A stretch of 64,000 nt of DNA, taken from assembly GCA_022821965.1 (NCBI GenBank), contig JAJECN010000031.1:43015-107014 (forward strand), in the 5' to 3' direction. This DNA is from Candidatus Poribacteria bacterium. GTDB taxonomy: Bacteria; Poribacteria; WGA-4E; WGA-3G. This document shows, piece by piece, positions 36,484 through 44,496 of the stretch. Each line of letters starts with the position of its first letter. The stretch's first letter is position 1. The notes under the pieces are model-generated. The model ran no database searches, was not told where the DNA came from, and worked only from the letters and a program-made list of their open reading frames with translations. Both the position numbers and the translations under genes were made by a program.

Positions 36484-37386
36484 ATGTCAACACAAACACA
36501 TCCGCTGCCGTTGCGGCGGTTGGGACGCACAGAATTAGAAGTCACATGTCTCGGTATGGGAGGCGCGGGACTCGGCAGAGGCGATGTCACCGACGATGAA
36601 GCCATCGAGGCAGTACACCGAGCGATTGATTTAGGAATCAATTATCTCGACACTGCGCCACTCTATGGGGAAAGCGAAAGACGCGTAGGGTTAGCACTCG
36701 CTGACGGGTGGCGTGAGAAGATTTATCTTGCCACGAAAACAGGCACACATCCCGAATGGCGCGGTGATTTTAGTGCTGCAGGCACGCGCCGAAGTGTCGA
36801 AAATAGTCTAAGGCTATTGGGGACAGACTACCTCGATGTCTGCTTAGTGCATGATCCGGACACTATGGACCCTGTCGTGGCAAAAGATGGCGCGCTGGAT
36901 GAACTCCAACGGATGCGCGAGGAAGGGTTGATTAAATTTATCGGACTCGGTGTACGACAACACGAATTTCATAAAATCGCCATTGAAACGGGAGTCGTCG
37001 ATGTGATTCTAACGTATTTGGATTACACACTCCTGAGTCAAACCGCAAACGATTGGTTGTTACCTCTCGCTGCTGAAAACGACATTGGAATTATTAACGG
37101 CAGCCCAATAGCGATGGGATTACTCTCAGGACTTGAGCCAGATGTATCAGTAGAAAGGATGCACTTAGGTACATCCGATGCTGAAAAGGCACATCAAATC
37201 TGGCAGTGGGCAAATAACAACAACCAAAATGTACTGAATCTCGCAATTCAATTCTGCTTTCGGCAACCCCACATTACAATGAGTCTGACCGGCTCTAAGA
37301 ACGCGACAGAAGTAGAGCAGAACTTCGCCGCCGCGACGACACCGGTCCCCGAAGATGTATGGAAGCAATTACAGGCACTTTTGTAA
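36484..37386 (+). CDS. Aldo/keto reductase
   Basis: 300 aa NADPH-dependent oxidoreductase of the AKR superfamily. Catalytic tetrad D56, Y61, K85, H123 is visible in NYLDTAPLYGESER, ATKTG and LVHDPD. Resembles D-threo-aldose 1-dehydrogenase and L-fucose dehydrogenase relatives. A strong Shine-Dalgarno (AAAGGAGGT) lies seven bases before the ATG. In the same direction as the cupin and SDR genes, suggesting a local sugar catabolic cluster. Cytoplasmic. Confidence 0.92.
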   Translation: MSTQTHPLPLRRLGRTELEVTCLGMGGAGLGRGDVTDDEAIEAVHRAIDLGINYLDTAPLYGESERRVGLALADGWREKIYLATKTGTHPEWRGDFSAAGTRRSVENSLRLLGTDYLDVCLVHDPDTMDPVVAKDGALDELQRMREEGLIKFIGLGVRQHEFHKIAIETGVVDVILTYLDYTLLSQTANDWLLPLAAENDIGIINGSPIAMGLLSGLEPDVSVERMHLGTSDAEKAHQIWQWANNNNQNVLNLAIQFCFRQPHITMSLTGSKNATEVEQNFAAATTPVPEDVWKQLQALL

Positions 37387-37463
37387 ATAACAGGACAGTC
37401 AGTTGTCGATTAAGAAGTGTTCATCCAACAAAGGGTTACTCTTAAGATAGCATCAAACCCGTA

Positions 37464-37484
37464 GCCCGTAATGTAATGGAGGGC
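37464..37484 (+). repeat. Dispersed 21-base repeat, copy 2
   Basis: CCCGTAATGTAATGGAGGG with one base either side; exact reverse complement of 19958-19978. Flanked here by AAACCCG and CGGGTTT, which could form a stem. Confidence 0.75.
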
Positions 37485-37548
37485 GGGTTTAAGCAACGTA
37501 AGTTAAAGTCTAAATGCCCGTTATTTAACCGCAAGGAAAATTTAAAAA

Positions 37549-38298
37549 ATGAGATTTCAGGGAAGGATAGCATTGGTAACCGGTGGAAGCCGTGGCATTG
37601 GAAAGGCAACCGCACTAAAACTTGCTGGTGAAGGTGCGACTGTTGCCGTTCACTATTCCCGAGCGATTGATAAAGCGGAAACCGTTTGTGAGCAGATTCG
37701 CGGCTTGGGACAGGAAGCAATACCCGTTCAAGCAGATATTGCCGATAGAGATGCCGTAAACAGAATGGTTGCAGCGGTCACCAAAGAATTCGGCACAATT
37801 GATCTATTAGTGAACAACGCTGGTGATGTCGGGGATATGACGTTTGACGAACTTACACCAGAACATTGGGATCGGATTGTCGCGATTAACTTGACGGGTC
37901 CCTTTAACGTGCTATGGGCAGTCAAGCCACAGATGATTGCGCAACAGTTTGGACGTATCGTCAATGTATCGTCGATTGCAGCGTTGGCAGTCCGTCCGAA
38001 TCAGCTGCCTTATGCGGCAGCCAAAGCCGGGGTGATCTCGCTGACGAAATCGTGCTGTGGCCCGCTTGCGGCACACAACATCCGTATTAACTCGGTTGCT
38101 CCAGGGGCGATTGCGACAGATATGTTAGGTGAAGTCTCACCAGAAATGGCAGAGCAGCTGCGTTCCACGACACCACTCGGTAGGTTTGGTGAGCCGGAAG
38201 AGATGGCAGACGTGATAGTGTTCCTCTTGAGTGAGGAATCCAGTTATATGACGGGTTCAACTGTGATTGCTAGCGGCGGGCGTATCCTCATACCGTAA
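37549..38298 (+). CDS. Short-chain dehydrogenase/reductase
   Basis: 249 aa classical SDR. Glycine-rich TGGSRGIGKA at 11-20, NNAG at 89-92, catalytic S142, Y155 and K159 (SS, YAAAK). Closest by eye to FabG/3-oxoacyl-ACP or sugar dehydrogenases. AAGGA in the upstream end of a repeat (ACCGCAAGG) serves as ribosome-binding site, as in the isomerase gene. It ends overlapping the convergent neighbour by 11 bases. Substrate cannot be inferred from sequence. Confidence 0.92.
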   Translation: MRFQGRIALVTGGSRGIGKATALKLAGEGATVAVHYSRAIDKAETVCEQIRGLGQEAIPVQADIADRDAVNRMVAAVTKEFGTIDLLVNNAGDVGDMTFDELTPEHWDRIVAINLTGPFNVLWAVKPQMIAQQFGRIVNVSSIAALAVRPNQLPYAAAKAGVISLTKSCCGPLAAHNIRINSVAPGAIATDMLGEVSPEMAEQLRSTTPLGRFGEPEEMADVIVFLLSEESSYMTGSTVIASGGRILIP

Positions 38299-39571
38299 GG
38301 GTCAATGCTGTTTCACCAATTTCCAAATCAAAAGCGACAAACGTCTGCTTACCCTCACAGAGAAACGTATCGCACTGAAAATCACGGCGGGAATGGACTT
38401 CACGTAGGTCCCACCCGTTGACTTGGATATGGCGTATCGGTGCATCAATAGCCAGTGTGAAGTTTGCCGTTGGAAATTGCGTGGAAAGATTAATCTGCTG
38501 GGTGCGGTTAGAAACCACACCTACCGGAAGCACTGTAATATCAGTGAGTTCACGTGCCATCCAATAATGACCGATCTCTGAAGTCTTCATCCAGAGCGTT
38601 TTTGTGCCATCCGGGTCATAATTGTCAAGTCGAGTTTTGACAGTCTTCAGAATCTCAAACCCGTATTTCTCACCGTTAAAATAGAAACCGGGCCAATGTC
38701 CGACGAGAACACACGGAAGTTCCCTTTCAAGAATCGGCGGCAAGCACCCGCCTTGTAAATCCTCTGTAATGAATCGATCAGCATCTCCTAAATCGTATCC
38801 TGTCCATCCACCGAACCAGTCACCAGCACAGGCGACAATACTGGCAATAGCGATTCCATTCTCCTTTTCAGCATACCAGATAGGCACATCAGGAAGTTCA
38901 TCGTGTTTGAGCCATAGGAAATAGAAAGGACGTGGGTTGTTATTGACATGTTGAGAGGCAGTTAGCACCGCTTTCGCATACGCTGCTTCTTGGCGTTTTC
39001 CAAAGGCACCAGGACTCGTCACGCCTTCACACGGAATGCCAACGTTATCAAGTATTTCCATCGCTGTGATGATGTAGTCCGTGAGTCTATTATCAACCGG
39101 TGGATTCACCCATTCTACCTGTTCCCACTCCTCGGTGAGCGCGAACGTATCCAGATCAACGACAGCGGTATGGGTGAGCATCTCCGGTGTTAAATCAAAA
39201 CTGGGCCAGATAAGTTCGCGGTACACGCGCATCCATGCCTGATATTCTACTGTTGGAAAATCGGGAAATCCCTCATCAACGCGTCCCATCCCTGCTGGAT
39301 AGGGAATAAGGCTAAATTTACCCTTCACGCCATTCTCCCAACACCATTCTGCCCACTCCGCTGCAAAATCCACGGGGATTGTTGGTGGTATTTTTTTCAG
39401 TTGCGCTGCGTTACCTTCCCAGCGGTCAGGCGGCACACCGGGCTGATGTCGTGCCTTCCATGCGTGTCGCTGCTGTATCCAATAGTAGGTAAGATTAATC
39501 ACTGGACACGAATCATCAACGATAAGCGATAGAGGGGTTCTTAACAACGGGTTGCAAACGGTGATGTTCAT
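38288..39571 (-). CDS. Uncharacterised conserved protein, possible glycosidase/deacetylase-like barrel
   Basis: 427 aa from an ATG at 39571 (an earlier in-frame start at 39613 has no site). SLIVDDSCPVINLTYYW at the start is reminiscent of the NodB-like polysaccharide deacetylase fold, and the rest (GYDLGDADRFI, PCVLVGHWPGFYFNGE) looks like an alpha/beta barrel; a beta-sandwich tail follows. No signal peptide. I do not recognise the family with certainty. It converges on the SDR gene with an 11-base overlap. A role in polysaccharide turnover is an inference only. Confidence 0.6.
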   Translation of the reverse strand: MNITVCNPLLRTPLSLIVDDSCPVINLTYYWIQQRHAWKARHQPGVPPDRWEGNAAQLKKIPPTIPVDFAAEWAEWCWENGVKGKFSLIPYPAGMGRVDEGFPDFPTVEYQAWMRVYRELIWPSFDLTPEMLTHTAVVDLDTFALTEEWEQVEWVNPPVDNRLTDYIITAMEILDNVGIPCEGVTSPGAFGKRQEAAYAKAVLTASQHVNNNPRPFYFLWLKHDELPDVPIWYAEKENGIAIASIVACAGDWFGGWTGYDLGDADRFITEDLQGGCLPPILERELPCVLVGHWPGFYFNGEKYGFEILKTVKTRLDNYDPDGTKTLWMKTSEIGHYWMARELTDITVLPVGVVSNRTQQINLSTQFPTANFTLAIDAPIRHIQVNGWDLREVHSRRDFQCDTFLCEGKQTFVAFDLEIGETALTLTV

Positions 39572-40044
39572 AATAATACCATATCCAATTGAATAACTTT
39601 CATAACTATACACATTGTGGTAGTTAACATATAGTATATTTATAATTCACAGATTCGGATTATGTCCGTTCAAAGTTGCTTACGCCTTCGACTTCTATCA
39701 CCTTCATGGACGCGATTACCTCTCGAATTCACCACAGAAATTTGACTGATATGACGTTTTATGAAATTTATCAAAATCGCTTCTCAGCCCTTTCACAGCT
39801 TAGGTTTTCGGTCAATTTTGAGAGATCAGAAAATCCTGTTGTTTTCTGTGGGAGCTGATGTGTTGTTGTTTTTTCACCACTATGTTCATAAAACGGATCA
39901 GACGCTTTTGGTGTTGTGTCCTAAATCGTCCTTACCAGTAGACTGCTAAGGACGACCTATTATGATAACCATGCAAATAGAAATGGTATAATACGGACTC
40001 ATAAGGATGGGACGGTATCGTATCTTTAAAAGTCCCCACCAAGA
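39572..40044. other. Intergenic region with hairpin and possible extended -10 promoter
   Basis: No convincing gene. A 9-bp inverted repeat TCGTCCTTA/TAAGGACGA is at 39926-39934 and 39947-39955, and TGGTATAAT (39984-39992) is an extended -10-type sequence on the plus strand. A short open frame at 39676-39858 lacks recognisable features. Confidence 0.5.
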
Positions 40045-40812
40045 CTAAATCTCTTGGAGACAATTTCTAATATAAGGCACATCATCCACCCACAAACTAT
40101 CAACACCCCCGGATTTCTGCGGCGAGACTGCCCAAGCGACATCCTTTGCTGTCTGAATAAACCCAGCTTCCACAACAATCCCATTCTCACGAAGTTGCTT
40201 GATTTGCCGCGTAACAGCGCGCGTGAAAGTGTTATAGAGTCCGAAGTGGTTAATACCACTCCACCCTAAGATGATGCGGTTTGCGTCAATAGCAGTAGCA
40301 GCCTTGAGGAAATTTGCCATCGGGTTGATGAGAATAGCACTCGTCTGTAACTTCGGTTCTAAACGCTTAGCATCCACAAGCAGATGCTTTCGGAGGTAGA
40401 AAGTAAGAATACCCGTGAGGTGCACAACCTCGAAATGGTGGATCCGCTCTATAATGATAGGAAGTAATTCGGGAACATCTGACTTCGGTTCAACGAAACA
40501 CGGCATTCGGTTTTCACGTGTGAATCGGAGAGCATCATCAAGGTGTGCAACGGGTTCGTCAGAGGTTTCCATCGTGAGCTGCTGCACATCTCTCCAAGCG
40601 AGTTGACTGAGCGGTATTGAACATCCAGTGGCTTCCCGAATATTGTCTCGGTTAAAATCGACATGGATCAACACAGGTTGTTTATCTTGGGTGAGGCAGA
40701 CATCAAATTCATATCCATCAGCACCGTCTGCCAACGCTTGTTTGAAGGAAGCAAGCGTATTTTCCGGTGCACGTCCCATACCACCACGATGTGCAAGGAG
40801 TTGAATGTTCAT
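40045..40812 (-). CDS. Glycerophosphodiester phosphodiesterase
   Basis: 255 aa GDPD-family TIM barrel. Catalytic motif HRG at 8-10 followed by ENT at 17-19, then E35 and D37 in GYEFDV and H50 in VLIHVD. Hydrolyses glycerophosphodiesters to sn-glycerol-3-phosphate and an alcohol. No signal peptide, so cytoplasmic. It is the last gene in the minus-strand run that starts with HIT, ten bases after the broken HNH gene. Confidence 0.9.
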   Translation of the reverse strand: MNIQLLAHRGGMGRAPENTLASFKQALADGADGYEFDVCLTQDKQPVLIHVDFNRDNIREATGCSIPLSQLAWRDVQQLTMETSDEPVAHLDDALRFTRENRMPCFVEPKSDVPELLPIIIERIHHFEVVHLTGILTFYLRKHLLVDAKRLEPKLQTSAILINPMANFLKAATAIDANRIILGWSGINHFGLYNTFTRAVTRQIKQLRENGIVVEAGFIQTAKDVAWAVSPQKSGGVDSLWVDDVPYIRNCLQEI

Positions 40813-40822
40813 AACGTATTGC

Positions 40823-41266
40823 TCAATTGCTTAAACTATCAACACCGGGTGGATATTTTCTCAGGGCCCGCAACCCTATTCTAATATTTACCTGTTCAAG
40901 ACGGTTCATATTTAACGCCTCAACTGTTGCTCTGCCAACTCGCGTTCGCCCAATAATAGATAGAAAGTTTTCACTCCACATAAAATGTCGATTCCATTTT
41001 TTCAGCCGCGGGTTAAAGAGTAGAACGCGTTGCCCCGTATGTGGATCGCGAGCATGTGTTTTAGCATGTTTATGATTGTTGCACCACGGGCACGCCCAGG
41101 CCAAATTAGCGAACGCACTTTTGCCGCCTGCCTTTCGAGGGGTAATGTGTTCACAATGAAACGGAGAAGTGGTGAAATTATCGGGGGCTTGGCAGTACTC
41201 ACACAGCCCTTTGGCACGTTCCTGTACCCGGAGACGCAGGAATCAAGAAATACGCTCAGATGACAT
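40823..41266 (-). pseudogene. HNH endonuclease, nonsense-mutated
   Basis: Reading from ATG at 41266 the frame gives MSSERIS, then TGA (41245-41243), then FLRLRVQERAKGLCEYC and continues to a proper HNH nuclease: CEYC, FHCEHITPRKAGGKSAFANL and WACPWCNNHK are the zinc and histidine motifs. In similar proteins the position of the TGA is usually a charged residue, not Cys, so selenocysteine is not the explanation; a point mutation is. No good alternative start follows before TTG at 41104, which lies inside the HNH domain. Near ribosome-binding-site spacing is poor. Length of the intact protein would be about 147 aa. Confidence 0.7.
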
Positions 41267-41288
41267 TAGCTTTCTAACTACTGCTCCT

Positions 41289-41768
41289 TTACCCTCTACG
41301 GTTTTCAGCACAACTCTCTGGTGTAGATTCTTCGGTAAATTCGGGTTCGTCAAAGTGAGAAATTACAAGTCCTAATTCTACCATAATTTCTTCTACGGGT
41401 TTCCCCCAGCGTTGCACTAAGATAGCCAACGCTTCCAGACGCTTGGCGTTCATAACCGCCAGCCATCTTACCAGGTCTTGATACTCCGGCAGTTCGTCAT
41501 CAGTGAGGGTTTCATCATCAGACTTACGCCGCAACTGCCAATAACGCCGATTTTCCTTTTCAGGTAATTGCGAATTTTTTCTTATAAACACTACCACCTC
41601 GGCATCTGTGGCATCAGGGTCAACCTCTTCGCTTATCACCGCTTCTCGTCGTTGTTGCCATTCTGTTAACTTTCGAGTGAATTCATCCAATTCAACCGGC
41701 GATAATTGTTTAACACCACTCAGTAAATGTTCCACTTTTAGTTCCGTTGGGTTCTCAATGGTGGCCAT
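41289..41768 (-). CDS. Hypothetical protein linked to HNH endonuclease
   Basis: 159 aa from ATG at 41768 (AGGAGG seven bases upstream; longer starts at 41834 and 41774 are less well placed). Helical, charged, no membrane segment: VEHLLSGVKQLSPVELDEFTRKL is typical of a small family found upstream of HNH endonucleases in Poribacteria-like and cyanobacterial genomes. It ends 22 bases before the HNH frame. No domain recognised; an assembly or partner role is possible. Confidence 0.65.
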   Translation of the reverse strand: MATIENPTELKVEHLLSGVKQLSPVELDEFTRKLTEWQQRREAVISEEVDPDATDAEVVVFIRKNSQLPEKENRRYWQLRRKSDDETLTDDELPEYQDLVRWLAVMNAKRLEALAILVQRWGKPVEEIMVELGLVISHFDEPEFTEESTPESCAENRRG

Positions 41769-41815
41769 CACCATTCCTCCTGCGAACCTTTGATAAGCAT
41801 TGTGCACAACCCAAT

Positions 41816-42541
41816 TTAATCCTTTTTGTGCCACATCCGCTCAAAGTTATCCTGTGGGGAAAAACCCAAGATACGTTTCGTTTTGACATTCGAGAACTGC
41901 TGATGCGGTAGATCCGCAAAGATATTGAAAATCTCACAGCGCGAAGGGAGGTCTCCCAGAGCAATCTCTAAACCGAGTCGGAACGCTTCACCTGCATCTC
42001 GCCAACTGACAGAGAATGGGTTGAGATCTGTGCCTTCCGCTTGGTCTTCATGCTCCCGAAAACTGAGGAACAGATAGCAAAGCACATAGATGTCGTAATG
42101 CTCGGTAAAGACCTTACAAATTTCCTGTCCCAGTCCTTTGGTCAATGGATAGAGTCCAGTGCTTGTGTGTGGTGGAACATCAGGGTTAATCTCGTAATCG
42201 TAGGTGGTATAGTCATCGCCTTGGATGGTGAAATGCGGTCCGGTGTTGATAACACGGTGGATACCGTGTTCGACAGCGGCGCGCATCATATTATAACATC
42301 CACGCGTGCTGACATCAAAAGCCAGTTGTCGATCATGCCGGAGCACAGAGCAGTTGAGAATTGCGTCCATCCCCTCAGCAGCGCGCATAACTTGGTCCAA
42401 CGAACCGACATCAATGTGCATCGATTCATGTTTCGTTTCGATCTCGTTGATGTCTGTGACCCGCAAAGTATAGTAAGGCTCCAATGCTTTGACAACATGC
42501 GGTCCGAGGTAGCCGTTACCGCCTAAAATGAGAACTTTCAT
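41816..42541 (-). CDS. NAD-dependent epimerase/dehydratase (extended SDR)
   Basis: 241 aa. N-terminal GGNGYLGPHV is the NAD-binding glycine motif; catalytic YPLTK (Y-x-x-x-K) follows TGLYP around residue 131. Acts on sugar nucleotides or related substrates. AGGAGG seven bases before the ATG. The next gene upstream (42563-43273) is a second SDR of similar size, suggesting a tandem duplication or a two-step pathway. Fully convincing SDR, substrate unknown. Confidence 0.9.
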   Translation of the reverse strand: MKVLILGGNGYLGPHVVKALEPYYTLRVTDINEIETKHESMHIDVGSLDQVMRAAEGMDAILNCSVLRHDRQLAFDVSTRGCYNMMRAAVEHGIHRVINTGPHFTIQGDDYTTYDYEINPDVPPHTSTGLYPLTKGLGQEICKVFTEHYDIYVLCYLFLSFREHEDQAEGTDLNPFSVSWRDAGEAFRLGLEIALGDLPSRCEIFNIFADLPHQQFSNVKTKRILGFSPQDNFERMWHKKD

Positions 42542-42562
42542 CGTTACTCCTCCTTGACCCTT

Positions 42563-43273
42563 CTACTGAGACGATGGCGTGAATTGTGGCTCAAACTTCA
42601 GATGTCCCTTGGATTTCCCAATCGTGAAACGGGAACCGGGGAATTCTGACTGGACATGAAAAATTCGCCACGGCGAAGAAGAATCAAGCGCGCCTTGAAA
42701 GGCAGCGACTGCATCGCTCATCTCAAGCCACATTGAATCAACTTCAGCTGTTTCTGCAGCATCAGCAGTAATCAGATTACCGAGACGGAGGCATGTCACG
42801 TTGATTTTGCCTTCACGACCGAACTCTCTGCACGTGAACTCACCAAGATGCTTTGAAAGCACAAAACTATCAACGGAGGGACGGGGTCGCCAACTCTCCG
42901 TAACCGTCCAGTCTTCACCGTGCTGCTCGAAGAGGCGGAGCGTGCTTGCATAAATGACATGTTTCACGCCTTCCTCGGATGCCGCCATCAGCAGGTTATA
43001 GGTGCAGCGCGTCTGATAATCAATAGCATAATTATCGGGTTGGTCGGCTTCAGCAAGGAGATCAGGCGGGACCTCGGCGATGTGGACAATAGTATCCATG
43101 CCGCGCACCAGTTCGTTGGTCTCCTCCTCGTGCCCAAGTTCGCTTTGTACGAACGTTCCCTCAACATTTTCGACAGGATACAATTCCGTTAAACGGAGCG
43201 TATGCGTTTCCGACAACGCTGATGCCACGTTGCGTGCCAGTTCAGAACCAGCGGAGGTAATCAAGATGTTCAT
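42563..43273 (-). CDS. NAD(P)-dependent oxidoreductase (extended SDR)
   Basis: 236 aa. N-terminal ITSAGSELARNVA is a variant of the glycine-rich nucleotide-binding loop, and SKHLG contains the active-site lysine; the catalytic tyrosine position (Y-x-x-x-K) appears as V-L-S-K, so the Tyr may be missing. Otherwise follows its 42-kb neighbour closely. The HIT gene ends four bases upstream. Likely acts on sugar or small-molecule substrate in the cytoplasm. Confidence 0.85.
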   Translation of the reverse strand: MNILITSAGSELARNVASALSETHTLRLTELYPVENVEGTFVQSELGHEEETNELVRGMDTIVHIAEVPPDLLAEADQPDNYAIDYQTRCTYNLLMAASEEGVKHVIYASTLRLFEQHGEDWTVTESWRPRPSVDSFVLSKHLGEFTCREFGREGKINVTCLRLGNLITADAAETAEVDSMWLEMSDAVAAFQGALDSSSPWRIFHVQSEFPGSRFTIGKSKGHLKFEPQFTPSSQ

Positions 43274-43276
43274 TTC

Positions 43277-43684
43277 CTATAGAGCCTCCCGAATTTTTGC
43301 CGCAATGTTGCCAATCTCTTCCATATCGCCTTCACTCGGTCGCCACGGCAAGCGAAGTGGATCCCCTTCCCATCGAGGAATCAGGTGAAGATGAAAATGG
43401 AAGACGGTCTGAAATCCTGCGGCTTCATTCGACTGAACGAGGTTAAGCCCATCAGCATTCAATGCCGTCCGGATCGCGTTTGCGAGTGGGATCGCGGCTT
43501 GCATAATTTTACTGCCCATCTCTATGGGCATATCAAAAATATTTCGATAGTGCTGTTTCGGTATTATGAGTGTATGCCCAGGGTTCGCAGGGGCAATATC
43601 CATGAATGCGAGGACATGTTCATTTTCGTACACCGTGGCTGCCGGAATCTCACCAGCAACAATCGAACAAAAAATACAATCCAT
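43277..43684 (-). CDS. HIT-family nucleotide-binding hydrolase
   Basis: 135 aa histidine triad protein. Conserved HFHLHLIPR gives the H-x-H-x-H triad; N-terminal CIFC is the usual zinc pair of HinT-like proteins. Hydrolyses nucleoside phosphoramidates or acyl-adenylates. AAGGAA precedes the ATG. First gene of the minus-strand operon HIT, two SDRs, small protein, broken HNH, GDPD. Confidence 0.93.
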   Translation of the reverse strand: MDCIFCSIVAGEIPAATVYENEHVLAFMDIAPANPGHTLIIPKQHYRNIFDMPIEMGSKIMQAAIPLANAIRTALNADGLNLVQSNEAAGFQTVFHFHLHLIPRWEGDPLRLPWRPSEGDMEEIGNIAAKIREAL

Positions 43685-43777
43685 TACGTTGCTTCCTTAG
43701 ACTTAATCTTGGTAGATATTTTAGCAAATTTGGTATAGAAAATCAACTGGAAACTTAGGTTCAAAAATCAGAAATGT

Positions 43778-43809
43778 GGTAAGCTGATTTATGCCAAAAT
43801 CAGCTTACC
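43778..43809. repeat. Perfect 13-bp inverted repeat around a start codon
   Basis: Arms GGTAAGCTGATTT (43778-43790) and AAATCAGCTTACC (43797-43809) with a six-base loop ATGCCA. The ATG of the small gene at 43791 is in the loop. This is unusual for a start site and could control translation, or be a transposon-derived palindrome. Confidence 0.75.
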
Positions 43810-44024
43810 AAAAACGTCGGAAAACAAAACTAAAGGAATTAGAAGCGAGTGGAAAAAAGAATGAGTTTGAATGGAAGTATACTGGAACAACATCGTACCG
43901 TAGCAATGGCAGCAAAACGATATACGATTCCCGTGTGGAAGGCGGCGTTATAGAGGCCCCACCACAAACGGAATCCCCGTATACAGACGATGCAAGTGAT
44001 GAAAAGCCTTGGCAGACTTTTTAA
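43791..44024 (+). CDS. Small hypothetical protein
   Basis: 77 aa, basic N-terminal half (KKRRKTKLKELEASGKK) and Ser/Gly-rich second half. Its start codon lies in the loop of a perfect inverted repeat and no ribosome-binding site is visible upstream. No family recognised. It could be expressed leaderless or under hairpin control, or it could be spurious. Confidence 0.5.
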   Translation: MPKSAYQKRRKTKLKELEASGKKNEFEWKYTGTTSYRSNGSKTIYDSRVEGGVIEAPPQTESPYTDDASDEKPWQTF

Positions 44025-44116
44025 AATTCGGTTCAAATTCCGGCGACAGATCTGTTGTAATTCATAGATACGGACAGATTACAACGCAGCGATTTCTTGA
44101 GTATTTTTTCAATAAT

Positions 44117-44345
44117 TTAAGGGGTCTGCCGCAGCATTCCCCGTTTGTTGAGATTTCCCCTATTTCCGTTTTGGAAGAGCGTTGATAGCATACCATAGAA
44201 GCGTTGCGAGACCGCGGCGTTGATGATTTGTTGACCGCGAGTGCCTATAGTGAATGCTACCGTGCCGACACCCCATGGCATTATAGAGGGTCGTCTTTTT
44301 GACCCTTACCAGTTTTAAAGCCTCCGAGACCGTCAATTTTGACAC
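44117..44345 (-). pseudogene. HTH DNA-binding protein, frameshifted
   Basis: From GTG at 44345 (GGAGGG seven bases upstream) the translation is VSKLTVSEALKLVRVKKTTLYNAM, a helix-turn-helix of the type found in small plasmid and phage proteins. After a run of four G (44271-44274) the continuing match, GTRGQQIINAAVSQRFYG, is found in the other frame and ends at a TAA near 44117. So a single indel in the G run breaks the gene. No neighbouring phage or plasmid genes are visible. Confidence 0.55.
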
Positions 44346-44496
44346 TTCAAAACCCTCCAAATGTTTTAACTTATGGCATTTAACGGAAAAAATGTCTATC
44401 GGGTACAAACATTAGCGTAGGAAGATCAAATAATAGATTGTTCAGACGGATAACAACCAAAAAGGTTTAGAAATACCACATCATTAGTTACTTTCG

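Noticed and set aside
39676..39858. Small gene in the 39.6-40.0 kb gap
   Set aside because: No ribosome-binding site, TTG start and no recognisable motif.
40823..41266. TGA in the HNH frame as a second selenocysteine
   Set aside because: The TGA does not fall at a redox or conserved Cys position, and no hairpin is evident; a nonsense mutation fits better.
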